DNA of 64,000 bases, from positions 5,580,001 to 5,644,000 of the forward strand of contig NZ_LT607412.1 of the NCBI RefSeq assembly GCF_900091455.1. Reading direction: 5' to 3'. Source of the stretch: Micromonospora coriariae. Lineage in GTDB: Bacteria; Actinomycetota; Actinomycetes; Mycobacteriales; Micromonosporaceae. The position numbers and the translations under genes are program-made. The notes beneath the pieces were generated by a model. That model saw only the letters and a list, made by a program, of their open reading frames with translations, did no database searches and was not told where the DNA came from. How positions within the stretch are numbered: the stretch's first letter is position 1; each line of letters begins with the position of its first letter. Shown piece by piece: positions 34,584-42,922 of the stretch.

Positions 34584-36152
34584 TCAGTGCATCGCGGCGT
34601 TTGCGGCCGCCTCCTCCTGGGCGCGTCGTTCGTCCCCGCTGAGGGTGTGCAGGGGCTTCTCCTTGATGAACAGCACGACGATCAGCGCGATCGGCGCGCC
34701 GACCAGGAACAGGTCGGCGGTGGCGGTGCCGTAGACGTCCTGCACGATGCGCAGCACCGGCTCGGGCAGGGTGGACAGGTCGGGCACCTCGGCGGAGCCG
34801 CCGCCGGCCGCGGCCGGGCCGAGTCGCTCGGTCGTCAACGAGGTCACCCGGTTCGCCAGGACCGCGCCCAGGGCACTGACCCCGATGGCGCCGCCCATGC
34901 TGCGGAAGAACGTCAGCACGGAGGTGGCGGCGCCCAGCTCGTGAGCGGGCACGTCGTTCTGCGCGGCGAGCACGAGGTTCTGCATGAGCATGCCGACGCC
35001 GATGCCCAGCACGGCCATGTAGACCGACAGGACGACGACGCTGGTGTCGGCGTCGATTGTGCCCAGGAGCAGCATTCCGACGGTCATCACGGCGGCGCCG
35101 GCCACCAGGTAGGCCTTCCACCGGCCGAACTTCGTGATGAGCTGGCCGGCCACCGTCGACGAGACGAGCAGACCGAAGATCATCGGAAGGCTCATCAGGC
35201 CCGCGACGGTCGGTGACTTGCCCAGCGAGATCTGGAAGTACTGGGACAGGAAGACGGTGCCACCGAACATCGCGACACCGACCAGCACGCTGGCGGCAGT
35301 GGCCAGCGAGACCGTGCGGTTGCGGAAGATGTCCAGCGGAACGATCGGCTCCGCCGCCCGCGCCTCGACGAGAACAGCCAGCGCCAGCAGGACCAGACCG
35401 CCCAGGACCATGGCGGCCGTCCAGCCCGATGCCCAGGCGAACTTGTTCCCGGCGAGGGACGACCAGATCAGCAGCGTGCAGACGCCAGCGGTGATGAGCA
35501 CGGCGCCCAGCCAGTCGATCTTGAACTTGCGGCGGACGACCGGCAGGTGCAGGGTGCGCTGCAGCAGGACGATGGACAGGATGGTGAACGGGACCCCGAT
35601 CAGGAAGCACCACCGCCAGCCCAGCCACGACGTGTCGACGAGCAGGCCGCCGATGAGCGGACCGGCGATGGTGCCGACACCGAAGACCGCGCCGAAGATG
35701 CCGGCGTAGCGGCCCAGCTCACGCGGCGGGATCATCGCCGCCATGACGATCGTGGCCAGCGCGGTCATGCCGCCGGCGCCGATGCCCTGCACCACCCGGC
35801 TGATCAGCAGGACCTCGACGTTCGGCGTGAAGCCCGCGATCAGCGAACCCACCACGAACAACCCCAGCGACAGTTGGATCAGCAGCTTCTTGCTGTAGAG
35901 GTCCGCCATCTTGCCCCACAACGGCACAGTCGCCGTCATGGCGAGCAGTTCGCTGGTGACGATCCAGGTGTAGACGGTCTGGCTGCCGTTCAGGTCGGCG
36001 ATGATACGCGGCAGCGCGTTCGCCACCACCGTGGAGGCGAGGATGGACACGAACATGCCGACCATCAGGCCGGAGAGGGCCTGCAGAACCTCCCGACGCG
36101 ACATGCGCGTGCCGACGGCGGCCACGTCAGCGGGCGGGGCGGTGGTGGTCAT
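34584..36152 (-). CDS. DHA2-family (EmrB/QacA) multidrug MFS transporter
   Basis: A 522-residue drug:proton antiporter with 14 predicted helices. Motif A-like LLAMTATVPLWGKMADLYSKKLLI and motif C-like IAGPLIGGLLVDTSWLGWRWCFLIGVPF are present, together with the large C-terminal loop between helices 13 and 14. The upstream TetR gene, same strand, is its probable repressor. Substrates are not predictable. Confidence 0.93.
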   Translation of the reverse strand: MTTTAPPADVAAVGTRMSRREVLQALSGLMVGMFVSILASTVVANALPRIIADLNGSQTVYTWIVTSELLAMTATVPLWGKMADLYSKKLLIQLSLGLFVVGSLIAGFTPNVEVLLISRVVQGIGAGGMTALATIVMAAMIPPRELGRYAGIFGAVFGVGTIAGPLIGGLLVDTSWLGWRWCFLIGVPFTILSIVLLQRTLHLPVVRRKFKIDWLGAVLITAGVCTLLIWSSLAGNKFAWASGWTAAMVLGGLVLLALAVLVEARAAEPIVPLDIFRNRTVSLATAASVLVGVAMFGGTVFLSQYFQISLGKSPTVAGLMSLPMIFGLLVSSTVAGQLITKFGRWKAYLVAGAAVMTVGMLLLGTIDADTSVVVLSVYMAVLGIGVGMLMQNLVLAAQNDVPAHELGAATSVLTFFRSMGGAIGVSALGAVLANRVTSLTTERLGPAAAGGGSAEVPDLSTLPEPVLRIVQDVYGTATADLFLVGAPIALIVVLFIKEKPLHTLSGDERRAQEEAAANAAMH

Positions 36153-36222
36153 TGACGCTCCCTTGTCGGGGTCTTGTTCGAGTGGCTACCCCCGGGACCG
36201 GGTGGCACCGGGGGACTGATGC

Positions 36223-36840
36223 TCAGGACGGGTGTGGTGGATCCGGCAGGCCGGCGGCGACGGTGGCGAACGCCTCGTCGACGAAGTCGCGCAGGGGCCG
36301 GCTGTCGTCGGCGGCCCAGCGCAGCATCGCGGCGCGGAAGGTGGCACCGGCCACAGCGGTGACCAGCGCCGGGTGGCCGTGGTCGGGGTCGACGCCGAGG
36401 CGGGCGGCCAGGGCGGTGATCATGGCCCGCTCGGTCTCGGTGTTCCCGGTCATCAGCCGGGGCAGCAGCGCGGGATTCTGGGCGATGACGGCCAGCCGTA
36501 GCCGCCACAACTCCCGGTCGGCCTGCATCGTGTCGATCGCCTCGTCGAGGGCGAGTCGGACGGCCCGCAACGCGGGCACCTGTGGCGGGGCGGCGGCCAG
36601 TCGGGCCACCACCGGCGTGCCGTCGAGCGCCGGGTCGTCGGTGAGCGCCTCGTCCTTGCAGGTGAAGTAGTTGAAGAAGGTGCGCGAGGAGACGTCCGCA
36701 GCTTCGCTGATCTCCTCCACAGTCACGTGTTCCAGGCCCCGTTCGGCGACCAGGCGCAGCGCGGCGGCGGTCAGCGCGGCCCGCGTCTGCCGCTTCTTGC
36801 GGTCGCGACGCCCGGAGGCAGCCTGGTCGGTGTCGGTCAC
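36223..36840 (-). CDS. TetR-family repressor of the efflux pump
   Basis: A 205-residue protein with an N-terminal helix-turn-helix (RAALTAAALRLVAERGLEHVTVEEISEAADVSSRTFFNYFTCKDEAL) and a helical ligand domain. Lies 70 bp upstream of the EmrB-type gene on the same strand. A short palindrome at 36862-36876 precedes it and is a likely operator for self-repression. Confidence 0.92.
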   Translation of the reverse strand: MTDTDQAASGRRDRKKRQTRAALTAAALRLVAERGLEHVTVEEISEAADVSSRTFFNYFTCKDEALTDDPALDGTPVVARLAAAPPQVPALRAVRLALDEAIDTMQADRELWRLRLAVIAQNPALLPRLMTGNTETERAMITALAARLGVDPDHGHPALVTAVAGATFRAAMLRWAADDSRPLRDFVDEAFATVAAGLPDPPHPS

Positions 36841-36861
36841 CCGGCGAGGCTAGGAGGCAAG

Positions 36862-36876
36862 TTGCGTACCGTGCAA
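36862..36876. promoter_or_regulatory. Candidate TetR operator
   Basis: TTGC-GTACCGT-GCAA, flanked by AAGTT on the right and inside a direct repeat of GCAAGTT; 22 bp upstream of the TetR start. Confidence 0.4.
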
Positions 36877-36880
36877 GTTT

Positions 36881-37723
36881 TTATTCTGTGAAGTGATGTT
36901 CCTGACCCGCCCGATCCGGTCCCTTGGTGTGTGGCACCGCCCCGGTGGTCGCCAGGATGAGCGCGGCGACCAGATCCGGGTCGTCGCTCATCGGCACGTG
37001 CCCGCAGCCGGGCATCGTCACCACCCGGGCCGCCGGCAGGCCGGCCCGGGCACGCTCGGCCTGGTGGACGCCGAAGATGCGGTCGCAGTCACCCCAGCCG
37101 ATGGTCACCGGCACCGTCGTGTCGGCCAGCCGGAGACCGTCGAAGCGGTAGTCGCGGGCGGCCCGGGCCACGGCGGTGAAGCCGAGCCCCCGCCGTAGGG
37201 CGAGCGCGTCGCCCAGCGCGCGGTCGGCGTCCAGCAGCCTGGGGCGGGCGACCAACGGCGCGAAGCACATCGCCCGCAGGTACGCCGAGCGCAACGCGAC
37301 CCGCATGATCGGGGTGGGCAGGTACGAGTTGGCCCGCAACATCGTGAGGATGGCCAGTGCCCGCCGGCGCTCAGCGGCGGTGAAGAACCCGGCGGGGGAG
37401 AAGGCGGTGGCCGAGGCGACCGCCCCGGTCGCGGCGAGTTCCAGGCTGATCGCCCCACCGAGGCTGTAGCCGGCCACGTGCGGGCGCTCCAGCCCCCACC
37501 CGGTCAGGATCGGCAGTATCCCGGCGACGGTGGCGGCCATGTCGGCGGGCATGCCCGCGTCGGGCACCGGGGAGTTCCCGAAGCCGGGCAGGTCGAGCGC
37601 TATCACCTCGTGGTGGGCGGTGAGCCGGTCGAACACCGGCTCCCAGGCCTGGTGGCGGTGACCGATGCCGTGGATGAGCACGAGCGGCTCACCGCTGCCC
37701 GCGCGACGAAAGTGAACGGTCAT
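36881..37723 (-). CDS. Alpha/beta-hydrolase
   Basis: A 280-residue esterase/hydrolase. Catalytic pattern: oxyanion HG in LVLIHGIGHRHQAWEPVF, nucleophile Ser in HVAGYSLGGAISLE, Asp probably in IGWGDCDRIFGV, and His in MPGCGHVPMSDDP. It is the last gene of an operon with an SDR and a flavin monooxygenase, so it could hydrolyse esters made by Baeyer-Villiger oxidation. The ATG at 37723 lies 2 bp after the SDR stop. Confidence 0.88.
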   Translation of the reverse strand: MTVHFRRAGSGEPLVLIHGIGHRHQAWEPVFDRLTAHHEVIALDLPGFGNSPVPDAGMPADMAATVAGILPILTGWGLERPHVAGYSLGGAISLELAATGAVASATAFSPAGFFTAAERRRALAILTMLRANSYLPTPIMRVALRSAYLRAMCFAPLVARPRLLDADRALGDALALRRGLGFTAVARAARDYRFDGLRLADTTVPVTIGWGDCDRIFGVHQAERARAGLPAARVVTMPGCGHVPMSDDPDLVAALILATTGAVPHTKGPDRAGQEHHFTE

Positions 37724-37725
37724 GA

Positions 37726-38592
37726 CTACCCTTCCACCGAGGTCCTGCCGAAGGAACGCCCGAGCCGGCGTACCTCGTCCTCCATCTGCGTGACCATGCT
37801 GTCCCCGCCGAACCGGGTGATCAACGCGTCCGAGAGCCCGCTGAGCACCACCGGCCGCAGCGCCTGCACCACGGCCAGCGAACGTGGCACGTAGACCTTG
37901 CGCTTGCGGCGCTCGATGCCCCGCAGCAGCGCGCCGACGCACTGCTCGACGGGTACGACGGTGGACAGCGGCCACGGCAGCCGGCGCAGCGCGGTGCGGA
38001 ACGACGCCAGGTCGTCGCGGATGTCGCGGACCAGGTCAGTGTCGATCCAGATGGGATGCGCGGTGCCGACTGTGACGCCGTGCTGACGGGCCTCCAGGCG
38101 TAGCACGTTGGCGAACTGCTCCACGCCCGCCTTCGACGCGCAGTAGGCGGCCATGCCGGGCATCGCCGTGAAGGCGGCGGCCGACGAGACGATCAGGACG
38201 TGGCCGCGGGCGGCGGTGACGTGGGGCAACGCCGCGCTGACCGTGCGGATCGCGCCGCAGAGGTTCACCTCGACGGTACGGACCAACGCGTCGACCGGTC
38301 CCACGGCGACCGTGCCGAGGTTCGCGATGCCCGCGTTCGCCACGACCACGTCGATGCCGCCGAACCGATCCACAGTGGATGTCATGGCGGCGTCCAGCGC
38401 CGCCTGGTCGGTGACGTCGCACTCGTACCAGTGCGCGTCCAGGTCGGCGCAGAGCTGCCTGAGCAGCTCGCCTTCCAGACCCACGACGGCGACCCGGGCG
38501 CCGCGGGCGACGGCCGCGCGGGCCAGTTGCGCCCCGATGCCGCGTGCCGCGCCGGTGATGAGCAGGGTCTTGCCCGCCAGGTCATACCGCAT
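37726..38592 (-). CDS. Short-chain dehydrogenase/reductase
   Basis: A 288-residue SDR: TGAARGIGAQLARAA (cofactor-binding TGxxxGIG), DVT, NAGIAN, catalytic Ser in VSSAAAF and YCASK. The C-terminal extension with RKVYVPRSLAVVQALRP is typical of SDRs encoded next to flavin monooxygenases in mycobacteria-like operons. Probably interconverts an alcohol and the ketone used by the monooxygenase. Overlaps the monooxygenase gene by 11 bp. Confidence 0.92.
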   Translation of the reverse strand: MRYDLAGKTLLITGAARGIGAQLARAAVARGARVAVVGLEGELLRQLCADLDAHWYECDVTDQAALDAAMTSTVDRFGGIDVVVANAGIANLGTVAVGPVDALVRTVEVNLCGAIRTVSAALPHVTAARGHVLIVSSAAAFTAMPGMAAYCASKAGVEQFANVLRLEARQHGVTVGTAHPIWIDTDLVRDIRDDLASFRTALRRLPWPLSTVVPVEQCVGALLRGIERRKRKVYVPRSLAVVQALRPVVLSGLSDALITRFGGDSMVTQMEDEVRRLGRSFGRTSVEG

Positions 38593-40075
38593 CGGCGTGC
38601 TCCCGTTCCGGTTCGTTGGGGGTGTTGCCGGCCGTGACGATCCGGTAGTCGGCCGGACGGAACCGGCGCAGCCGCATCCGGAAGCCGGTGACCAAGCCGG
38701 GCCAGATGGTGGTGTTGCGGCCGGTGGTGTCGAGGTACCAGCTCGAACACCCGGTCTGCCAGACGGTGCCGCTCATCTTCTGCCCGACCCGCTCGGTCCA
38801 GCGCCGTTGGGCGTCGCCGGTGGGCTCGACGGCCTGGATGCCGTTGGCACGCATGTGCCGCAGGGCCGCGAGCACCAGGCGCAGCTGCGCCTCGATCATC
38901 AGCACCACGGAGGTGTGCCCGAGACCGGTGTTCGGGCCGAGCAGGAAGAACAGGTTGGGAAAGCCGGCGATGGCGGTGCCCCGGTACGCGTGCATGCTGG
39001 GGGTCCAGGCCTCGCCCAGGCTGCGCCCACCACGGCCGCGGATGCGCGCCACGATGGGGGAGTCGGTGACGTGGAAGCCGGTGCCGAGGATGATGGTGTC
39101 CGCCCGGTGGTGTGCCCCGTCGGTGGTGACCAGGCCGTCGGGCACGATCCGTTCGATGCCGGCGGTGACCACTTCGACGTTCGGCCGGGTGAGCGCGGGC
39201 CAGTAGTCGTTGGAGATCAGGACCCGCTTGCAGCCCATCGTGTAGCGGGGGGTGAGCTTGTCCCGCAGGTGTGGATCGTTGACCTGGCGCCGCAGCATAC
39301 GCAGCGACAACCGGGAGGCGAGGCGGTTGACCGCCGGGTGCAGGAAGCCCAGACCCATCGTGTCGCGTACCAGGTAGAGGGCGGCCCGGACGGCCCGCTG
39401 GGCCCCGGGCACGGTGCGGAACACGGCCTGCTCGAGCCGGCTGATCCGGCGCGACAGCCTTGGCATGATCCACGCGGGGGTGCGCTGGAACAGCGTCAAC
39501 GCCCCGACCGTCGGCTGGATCCGCGGCACGAACTGGATCGCGGACGCGCCGGTGCCGATGACCGCGACGTGACGGCCGGTCAGGTCGTGGTCGTGCCGCC
39601 AGCGGGCGGAGTGGAAGACGGTGCCGGCGAAGTGGTCCATGCCGGGCAGGTCCGGGATGGCGGGGTCGCTGAGCGGGCCGGCCGCGCAGATCAGCACCCG
39701 TGCGGTGTGGTCGCCACCGGAGGTGCGCAGCAGCCAGCGTTGGCGCTTGTCGTCCCAGCTCGCCTCCTGCACCTCGTGGCGCAACCGCAGCTTCGGCCGT
39801 ATCCCGAAGCGATCCACGCAGCTACGCAGGTAGTCCCAGATCTCCCGCTGACTGGAGAAGGTGTTCGACCAGCGGGGATTGGGGGCGAAGGAGAAGGAGT
39901 AGAGGTGCGACGGCACGTCGCAGGCGCAGCCGGGGTAACTGTTGTCACGCCAGGTGCCACCGACGTCGTCACCCCGGTCGAACACGACAAAGTCGGTGAA
40001 GCCGGCCCGCTGCAACCGGATGGCGGCGCCCAGGCCGCCGAAGCCGGCGCCGACAATCGCAACGTCTGTCTCCAC
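38582..40075 (-). CDS. Flavin-containing monooxygenase, Baeyer-Villiger type
   Basis: A 497-residue FAD/NADPH enzyme. Motifs: FAD site VAIVGAGFGGLGAA, the Baeyer-Villiger fingerprint-like region FAGTVFHSARWRHD, NADPH site VAVIGTGASAIQFVPRI, and a late GTGFHVTD. The usual reaction is insertion of oxygen beside a ketone to give an ester. With the SDR, the hydrolase and the small partner protein it resembles the mycobacterial mymA-type gene set. Substrate unknown. Confidence 0.92.
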   Translation of the reverse strand: METDVAIVGAGFGGLGAAIRLQRAGFTDFVVFDRGDDVGGTWRDNSYPGCACDVPSHLYSFSFAPNPRWSNTFSSQREIWDYLRSCVDRFGIRPKLRLRHEVQEASWDDKRQRWLLRTSGGDHTARVLICAAGPLSDPAIPDLPGMDHFAGTVFHSARWRHDHDLTGRHVAVIGTGASAIQFVPRIQPTVGALTLFQRTPAWIMPRLSRRISRLEQAVFRTVPGAQRAVRAALYLVRDTMGLGFLHPAVNRLASRLSLRMLRRQVNDPHLRDKLTPRYTMGCKRVLISNDYWPALTRPNVEVVTAGIERIVPDGLVTTDGAHHRADTIILGTGFHVTDSPIVARIRGRGGRSLGEAWTPSMHAYRGTAIAGFPNLFFLLGPNTGLGHTSVVLMIEAQLRLVLAALRHMRANGIQAVEPTGDAQRRWTERVGQKMSGTVWQTGCSSWYLDTTGRNTTIWPGLVTGFRMRLRRFRPADYRIVTAGNTPNEPEREHADAV

Positions 40076-40375
40076 TCATTCCTCCAGAAGCTCGGATGTG
40101 GCACCCGGTTCGGCTGACGGCGGCCAGGGCGGTTCGCCCACGCCGGTGATCCGTACGCCGCCCCACGGGTCGACCTCGGCCAGCCGGGCGGGCCGGACCC
40201 GGTCGGCGATCCGCAGCTCGACGTCTCGCCGGCCCGAGCGCAGCAGCTGCGCCACCTGCGGGTCGGGCTCGATCCGTCCACCCCAGTGGTAGCGGCCGTC
40301 GACCGGCTCCCACCTCCCGCTGAGGTGCACCCGCACCGTGGTGCCCCCGATGCCCGCCGGGCCGTGGTAACTCAC
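40076..40375 (-). CDS. DUF4873-like small partner of the monooxygenase
   Basis: A 99-residue protein: YHGPAGIGGTTVRVHLSGRWEPVDGRYHWGGRI is the pattern of the DUF4873 family, often found fused to or beside actinobacterial flavin monooxygenases. GTG at 40375 overlaps the TetR stop (GTGA), and its stop abuts the monooxygenase start. Role unknown, possibly substrate or partner binding. Confidence 0.75.
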   Translation of the reverse strand: MSYHGPAGIGGTTVRVHLSGRWEPVDGRYHWGGRIEPDPQVAQLLRSGRRDVELRIADRVRPARLAEVDPWGGVRITGVGEPPWPPSAEPGATSELLEE

Positions 40376-41100
40376 GGCGTGATCCGTTCGTGGGCGCGGG
40401 TGAGCTCGCGGGGCAGGTCGGCGCTGGCGCGTACGCCCTCGATCCCGTTCCACAGCAGAGCGGTCAGGTAGTCCGTGAGGGCCGCCCGGCTGATCGGCTG
40501 GCCGTGCGTGGTCCACCAGTCGCCGACCGCCTGCACGAAGCCCACCAGGCCGTACGCCCATGGCTCGGCGGGACCGGCGTCCAGACCCAGCGCGCGCAGC
40601 CGGTCGCCGATCACGCGGGCCAACCCGGCGGCGACCTGCTGGCTGGTCCCGGCGACCACCTGATGGATGCCGGGGTGCCCGGACTGGTGCATCAGGAACC
40701 GGTAGAGCGTGGGCTGTGCCTCGATCACCCCGAGGTACGCGTCGATCGTCGCCTGCACCAGGCCGCGTTCCTCACGGACCTGCTCCACCGCGGGCGCCAC
40801 GGTGTCGATGATCCGGGCCGCCACCACCTCGCTCACCGCGACCCAGAGCTGCGACTTGTCGGCGAAGTAGCGGTAGAGGACCGGCTTGCTGACGCCGGCG
40901 GTCGCGGCCACCTGGTCCATGTCGACCTCCGGCCCGTACCGCAGCAACGCCTGGACGGCGGCCCCGATCAGTTCCCGCCGTCGTTGCTCACGATGGTCCG
41001 CCCAACGGTCCCGGCGGCCGTTGCCCTTCGCCTTCCGGCCCTCCTGTGCGGCCGGCGCTGCCGGATTGGATCCATTGACATCTTTGAGCGGCGATTGCAT
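40372..41100 (-). CDS. TetR-family regulator of the monooxygenase operon
   Basis: A 242-residue protein with a basic N-terminal extension, then a TetR helix-turn-helix (REELIGAAVQALLRYGPEVDMDQVAATAGVSKPVLYRYFADKSQL-like) and a ligand domain. First gene of the leftward operon and divergent from the diiron oxygenase; a GTAACAGTTAC palindrome lies between them. Confidence 0.92.
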   Translation of the reverse strand: MQSPLKDVNGSNPAAPAAQEGRKAKGNGRRDRWADHREQRRRELIGAAVQALLRYGPEVDMDQVAATAGVSKPVLYRYFADKSQLWVAVSEVVAARIIDTVAPAVEQVREERGLVQATIDAYLGVIEAQPTLYRFLMHQSGHPGIHQVVAGTSQQVAAGLARVIGDRLRALGLDAGPAEPWAYGLVGFVQAVGDWWTTHGQPISRAALTDYLTALLWNGIEGVRASADLPRELTRAHERITP

Positions 41101-41110
41101 GCTACTACTC

Positions 41111-41121
41111 GTAACAGTTAC
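41111..41121. promoter_or_regulatory. Candidate operator GTAAC-A-GTTAC
   Basis: A perfect 5+1+5 palindrome 10 bp upstream of the TetR start and 27 bp upstream of the diiron oxygenase start. A typical TetR-like site for control of both directions. Confidence 0.5.
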
Positions 41122-41148
41122 CCGACGTCACGTCAATATGGAGGGACC

Positions 41149-42045
41149 GTGGACGCGACACCGGCGGAATCCGAGCGCACGGCGGTGGCCGAGCGACTGC
41201 TCACGTCCTCGCTACGCACCAGCTACGACCCGGTCGTCGAGATCGACTGGGACGCGCCGCACGTCCCGGGCGCCTACTGGCTCCCGCCGCACCGCAGCAG
41301 CCTCTATGGCACCCCGCTCTGGGCCCGACTCAGCGAGGAGCAGCGCGTCGAGCTGACAAAGCACGAGGTGGCCAGCGCGGCCAGCGCCGGGCTGTGGTTC
41401 GAGACGATCCTCATGCAGATGCTGATCCGGGAGTACTACGGCGCCGACCCGACCAGCCGGCAGGCCCAGTACGCGCTGACCGAGGTCGCCGACGAGTGCC
41501 GGCACTCCATCATGTTCGGCCGGCTGATCGAGGCGATGGGTTGCCCGGTCTACCGGGCGAGCACAGTTGACCACCACCTCGGGCGCTTCCTCAAGGCCAC
41601 CGCCAGCGGCCCGCGGATGTACGCGGCGATCCTCATCGCGGAGGAGATCCTCGACGCGTTCCAGCGCGAGATCATGGCCGATGAGTCCCTCCAGCCGCTC
41701 ATCCGGATGGTCTCCCGCATCCACGTGGTGGAGGAGGCGCGACACGTCCGCTTCGCCCGCGAGGAGTTGGCCGCCGCGGTCGCGGCCACCGGCCCGGTGG
41801 GCCTGGCGTACGCCCGCCTGCTGGTCGGTCGTGCCGCCTACACGATCGCCAACCGCCTGGTCCATCCCGACGCGTACGCGGCGGTGGGTATCCCACCGGC
41901 GGTCGGCCGGGCCGCCGCCCGCGCCAACCCGCACTGGCGTGCCACCCTGCGCTGGTCGGCCGAGCGGGTGCACACCCACCTGGCGAGCGTGGGCCTGGTG
42001 GCCGGGCCGGGACGCCTGCTGTGGACCCGGGCCGGGCTGATCTGA
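41149..42045 (+). CDS. AurF-like diiron oxygenase
   Basis: A 298-residue helical protein with the diiron carboxylate motifs of the p-aminobenzoate N-oxygenase AurF family: ALTEVADECRHSIMFGRLIE and HVVEEARHVRFAREEL (E-x2-H), plus Glu in ILIAEEILDAFQREI. It could hydroxylate or N-oxygenate a small molecule, or act on a fatty chain, in concert with the divergent monooxygenase operon. GTG start after GGAGGG. Confidence 0.82.
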   Translation: MDATPAESERTAVAERLLTSSLRTSYDPVVEIDWDAPHVPGAYWLPPHRSSLYGTPLWARLSEEQRVELTKHEVASAASAGLWFETILMQMLIREYYGADPTSRQAQYALTEVADECRHSIMFGRLIEAMGCPVYRASTVDHHLGRFLKATASGPRMYAAILIAEEILDAFQREIMADESLQPLIRMVSRIHVVEEARHVRFAREELAAAVAATGPVGLAYARLLVGRAAYTIANRLVHPDAYAAVGIPPAVGRAAARANPHWRATLRWSAERVHTHLASVGLVAGPGRLLWTRAGLI

Positions 42046-42090
42046 CCGTTCGTCACCCGACCGGGGCGCTGCCCACATCAGGCAGCCGCG

Positions 42091-42744
42091 TCAGGCCCGC
42101 CCGATCCGCGGCTCCTGCCGATCGGTCAGCCGCAACCCGACGCCGCGCACGGCCTCGATCGTGGCGCCGGTGCCGAGCTCGTGCAGCTTGCGTCGCAACC
42201 GCTTCACCAGCGACTGCACGTCCGCCTTGCGCTCGCGCCCTTCGTCGCGCCAGACCGACCGGTGCAGCTCGGCGTAGCTCCAGACCCGGATCGGCTCGGT
42301 GGTCAGGCAGACCAGCAGGTCGTGTTCGAGCCGGGTCAGGTCGGTCTCGCGGTCCTGGCAGCGGGCGGTGGACCGGTGCGAGTCGATGACCAGTGCGGAG
42401 TCCGTCGCGGCGGCGAGCGCCGGCGGGGACGGCGTCCCGGCCGGCCGCTGTGGAGGCGCGATCAGCCGGCGCAGCTCGTCGAGGTCGGCGACCAGCAGCA
42501 GCGGCGCGATGCCCTCGAGCCGCTCCGCGAGCCGGATCCGCTCGGCCGGCGACGAGGTCACCGCGATCAGCAGCGGGAACGGCTCGTCGACCGGATCGGA
42601 CCCGTCCAACGCCGCCTCGTCGTCCTCGGCCACAGCACCCACCCGGGATCCATGGGCATCATCCTGCCCACCTCTCGTCATGGTCCTGACAGTGTTGGGC
42701 AAGCGTGCCGCCAGCGTGGCAACCGTTAGCGACAAGTTGCTCAC
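42091..42744 (-). CDS. Winged-helix (OmpR-type) regulator without receiver
   Basis: A 217-residue protein. The last 100 residues are a Trans_reg_C winged helix (DLTRLEHDLLVCLTTEPIRVWSYAELHRSVWR...SLVKRLRRKLHELG...IEAVRGVGLRL). The N-terminal half (PLLIAVTSSPAERIRLAERLEGIAPLLLVADLDELRRL) resembles a degenerate receiver without a phospho-acceptor Asp pattern. It is clearly paralogous to 47410-47925, and the two genes flank the large protease. Start GTG at 42744; ATG at 42681 is an alternative. Confidence 0.8.
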   Translation of the reverse strand: MSNLSLTVATLAARLPNTVRTMTRGGQDDAHGSRVGAVAEDDEAALDGSDPVDEPFPLLIAVTSSPAERIRLAERLEGIAPLLLVADLDELRRLIAPPQRPAGTPSPPALAAATDSALVIDSHRSTARCQDRETDLTRLEHDLLVCLTTEPIRVWSYAELHRSVWRDEGRERKADVQSLVKRLRRKLHELGTGATIEAVRGVGLRLTDRQEPRIGRA

Positions 42745-42753
42745 GGCAAGTTC

Positions 42754-42781
42754 TTGATCGTCCTTTCTTCTCGATCATAGT
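42754..42781 (+). promoter_or_regulatory. Possible promoter of the S8 protease gene
   Basis: TTGATC (42754-42759), 16-bp spacer, CATAGT (42776-42781), in an AT-richer patch about 140 bp upstream of the protease start. Confidence 0.35.
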
Positions 42782-42922
42782 GTCCACTCGGGCAACCGGC
42801 GTGACCCGCGCGGTGCATGGGGAGGCATTAAGGGTTCGTCCGCTCGATCCCATCGAGACGGACACCCGCACCCTCACCATGGCCCATTTCCACCCTGGGT
42901 CGTTCTGAGGGAGGCAGCACCG

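Noticed and set aside
31625..34642. A 1005-residue open frame on the plus strand
   Set aside because: It runs across the NrfD gene in another frame and antisense to the OFA transporter. Its composition is Arg/Ala/Gly-rich without domains, a GC-rich shadow frame.
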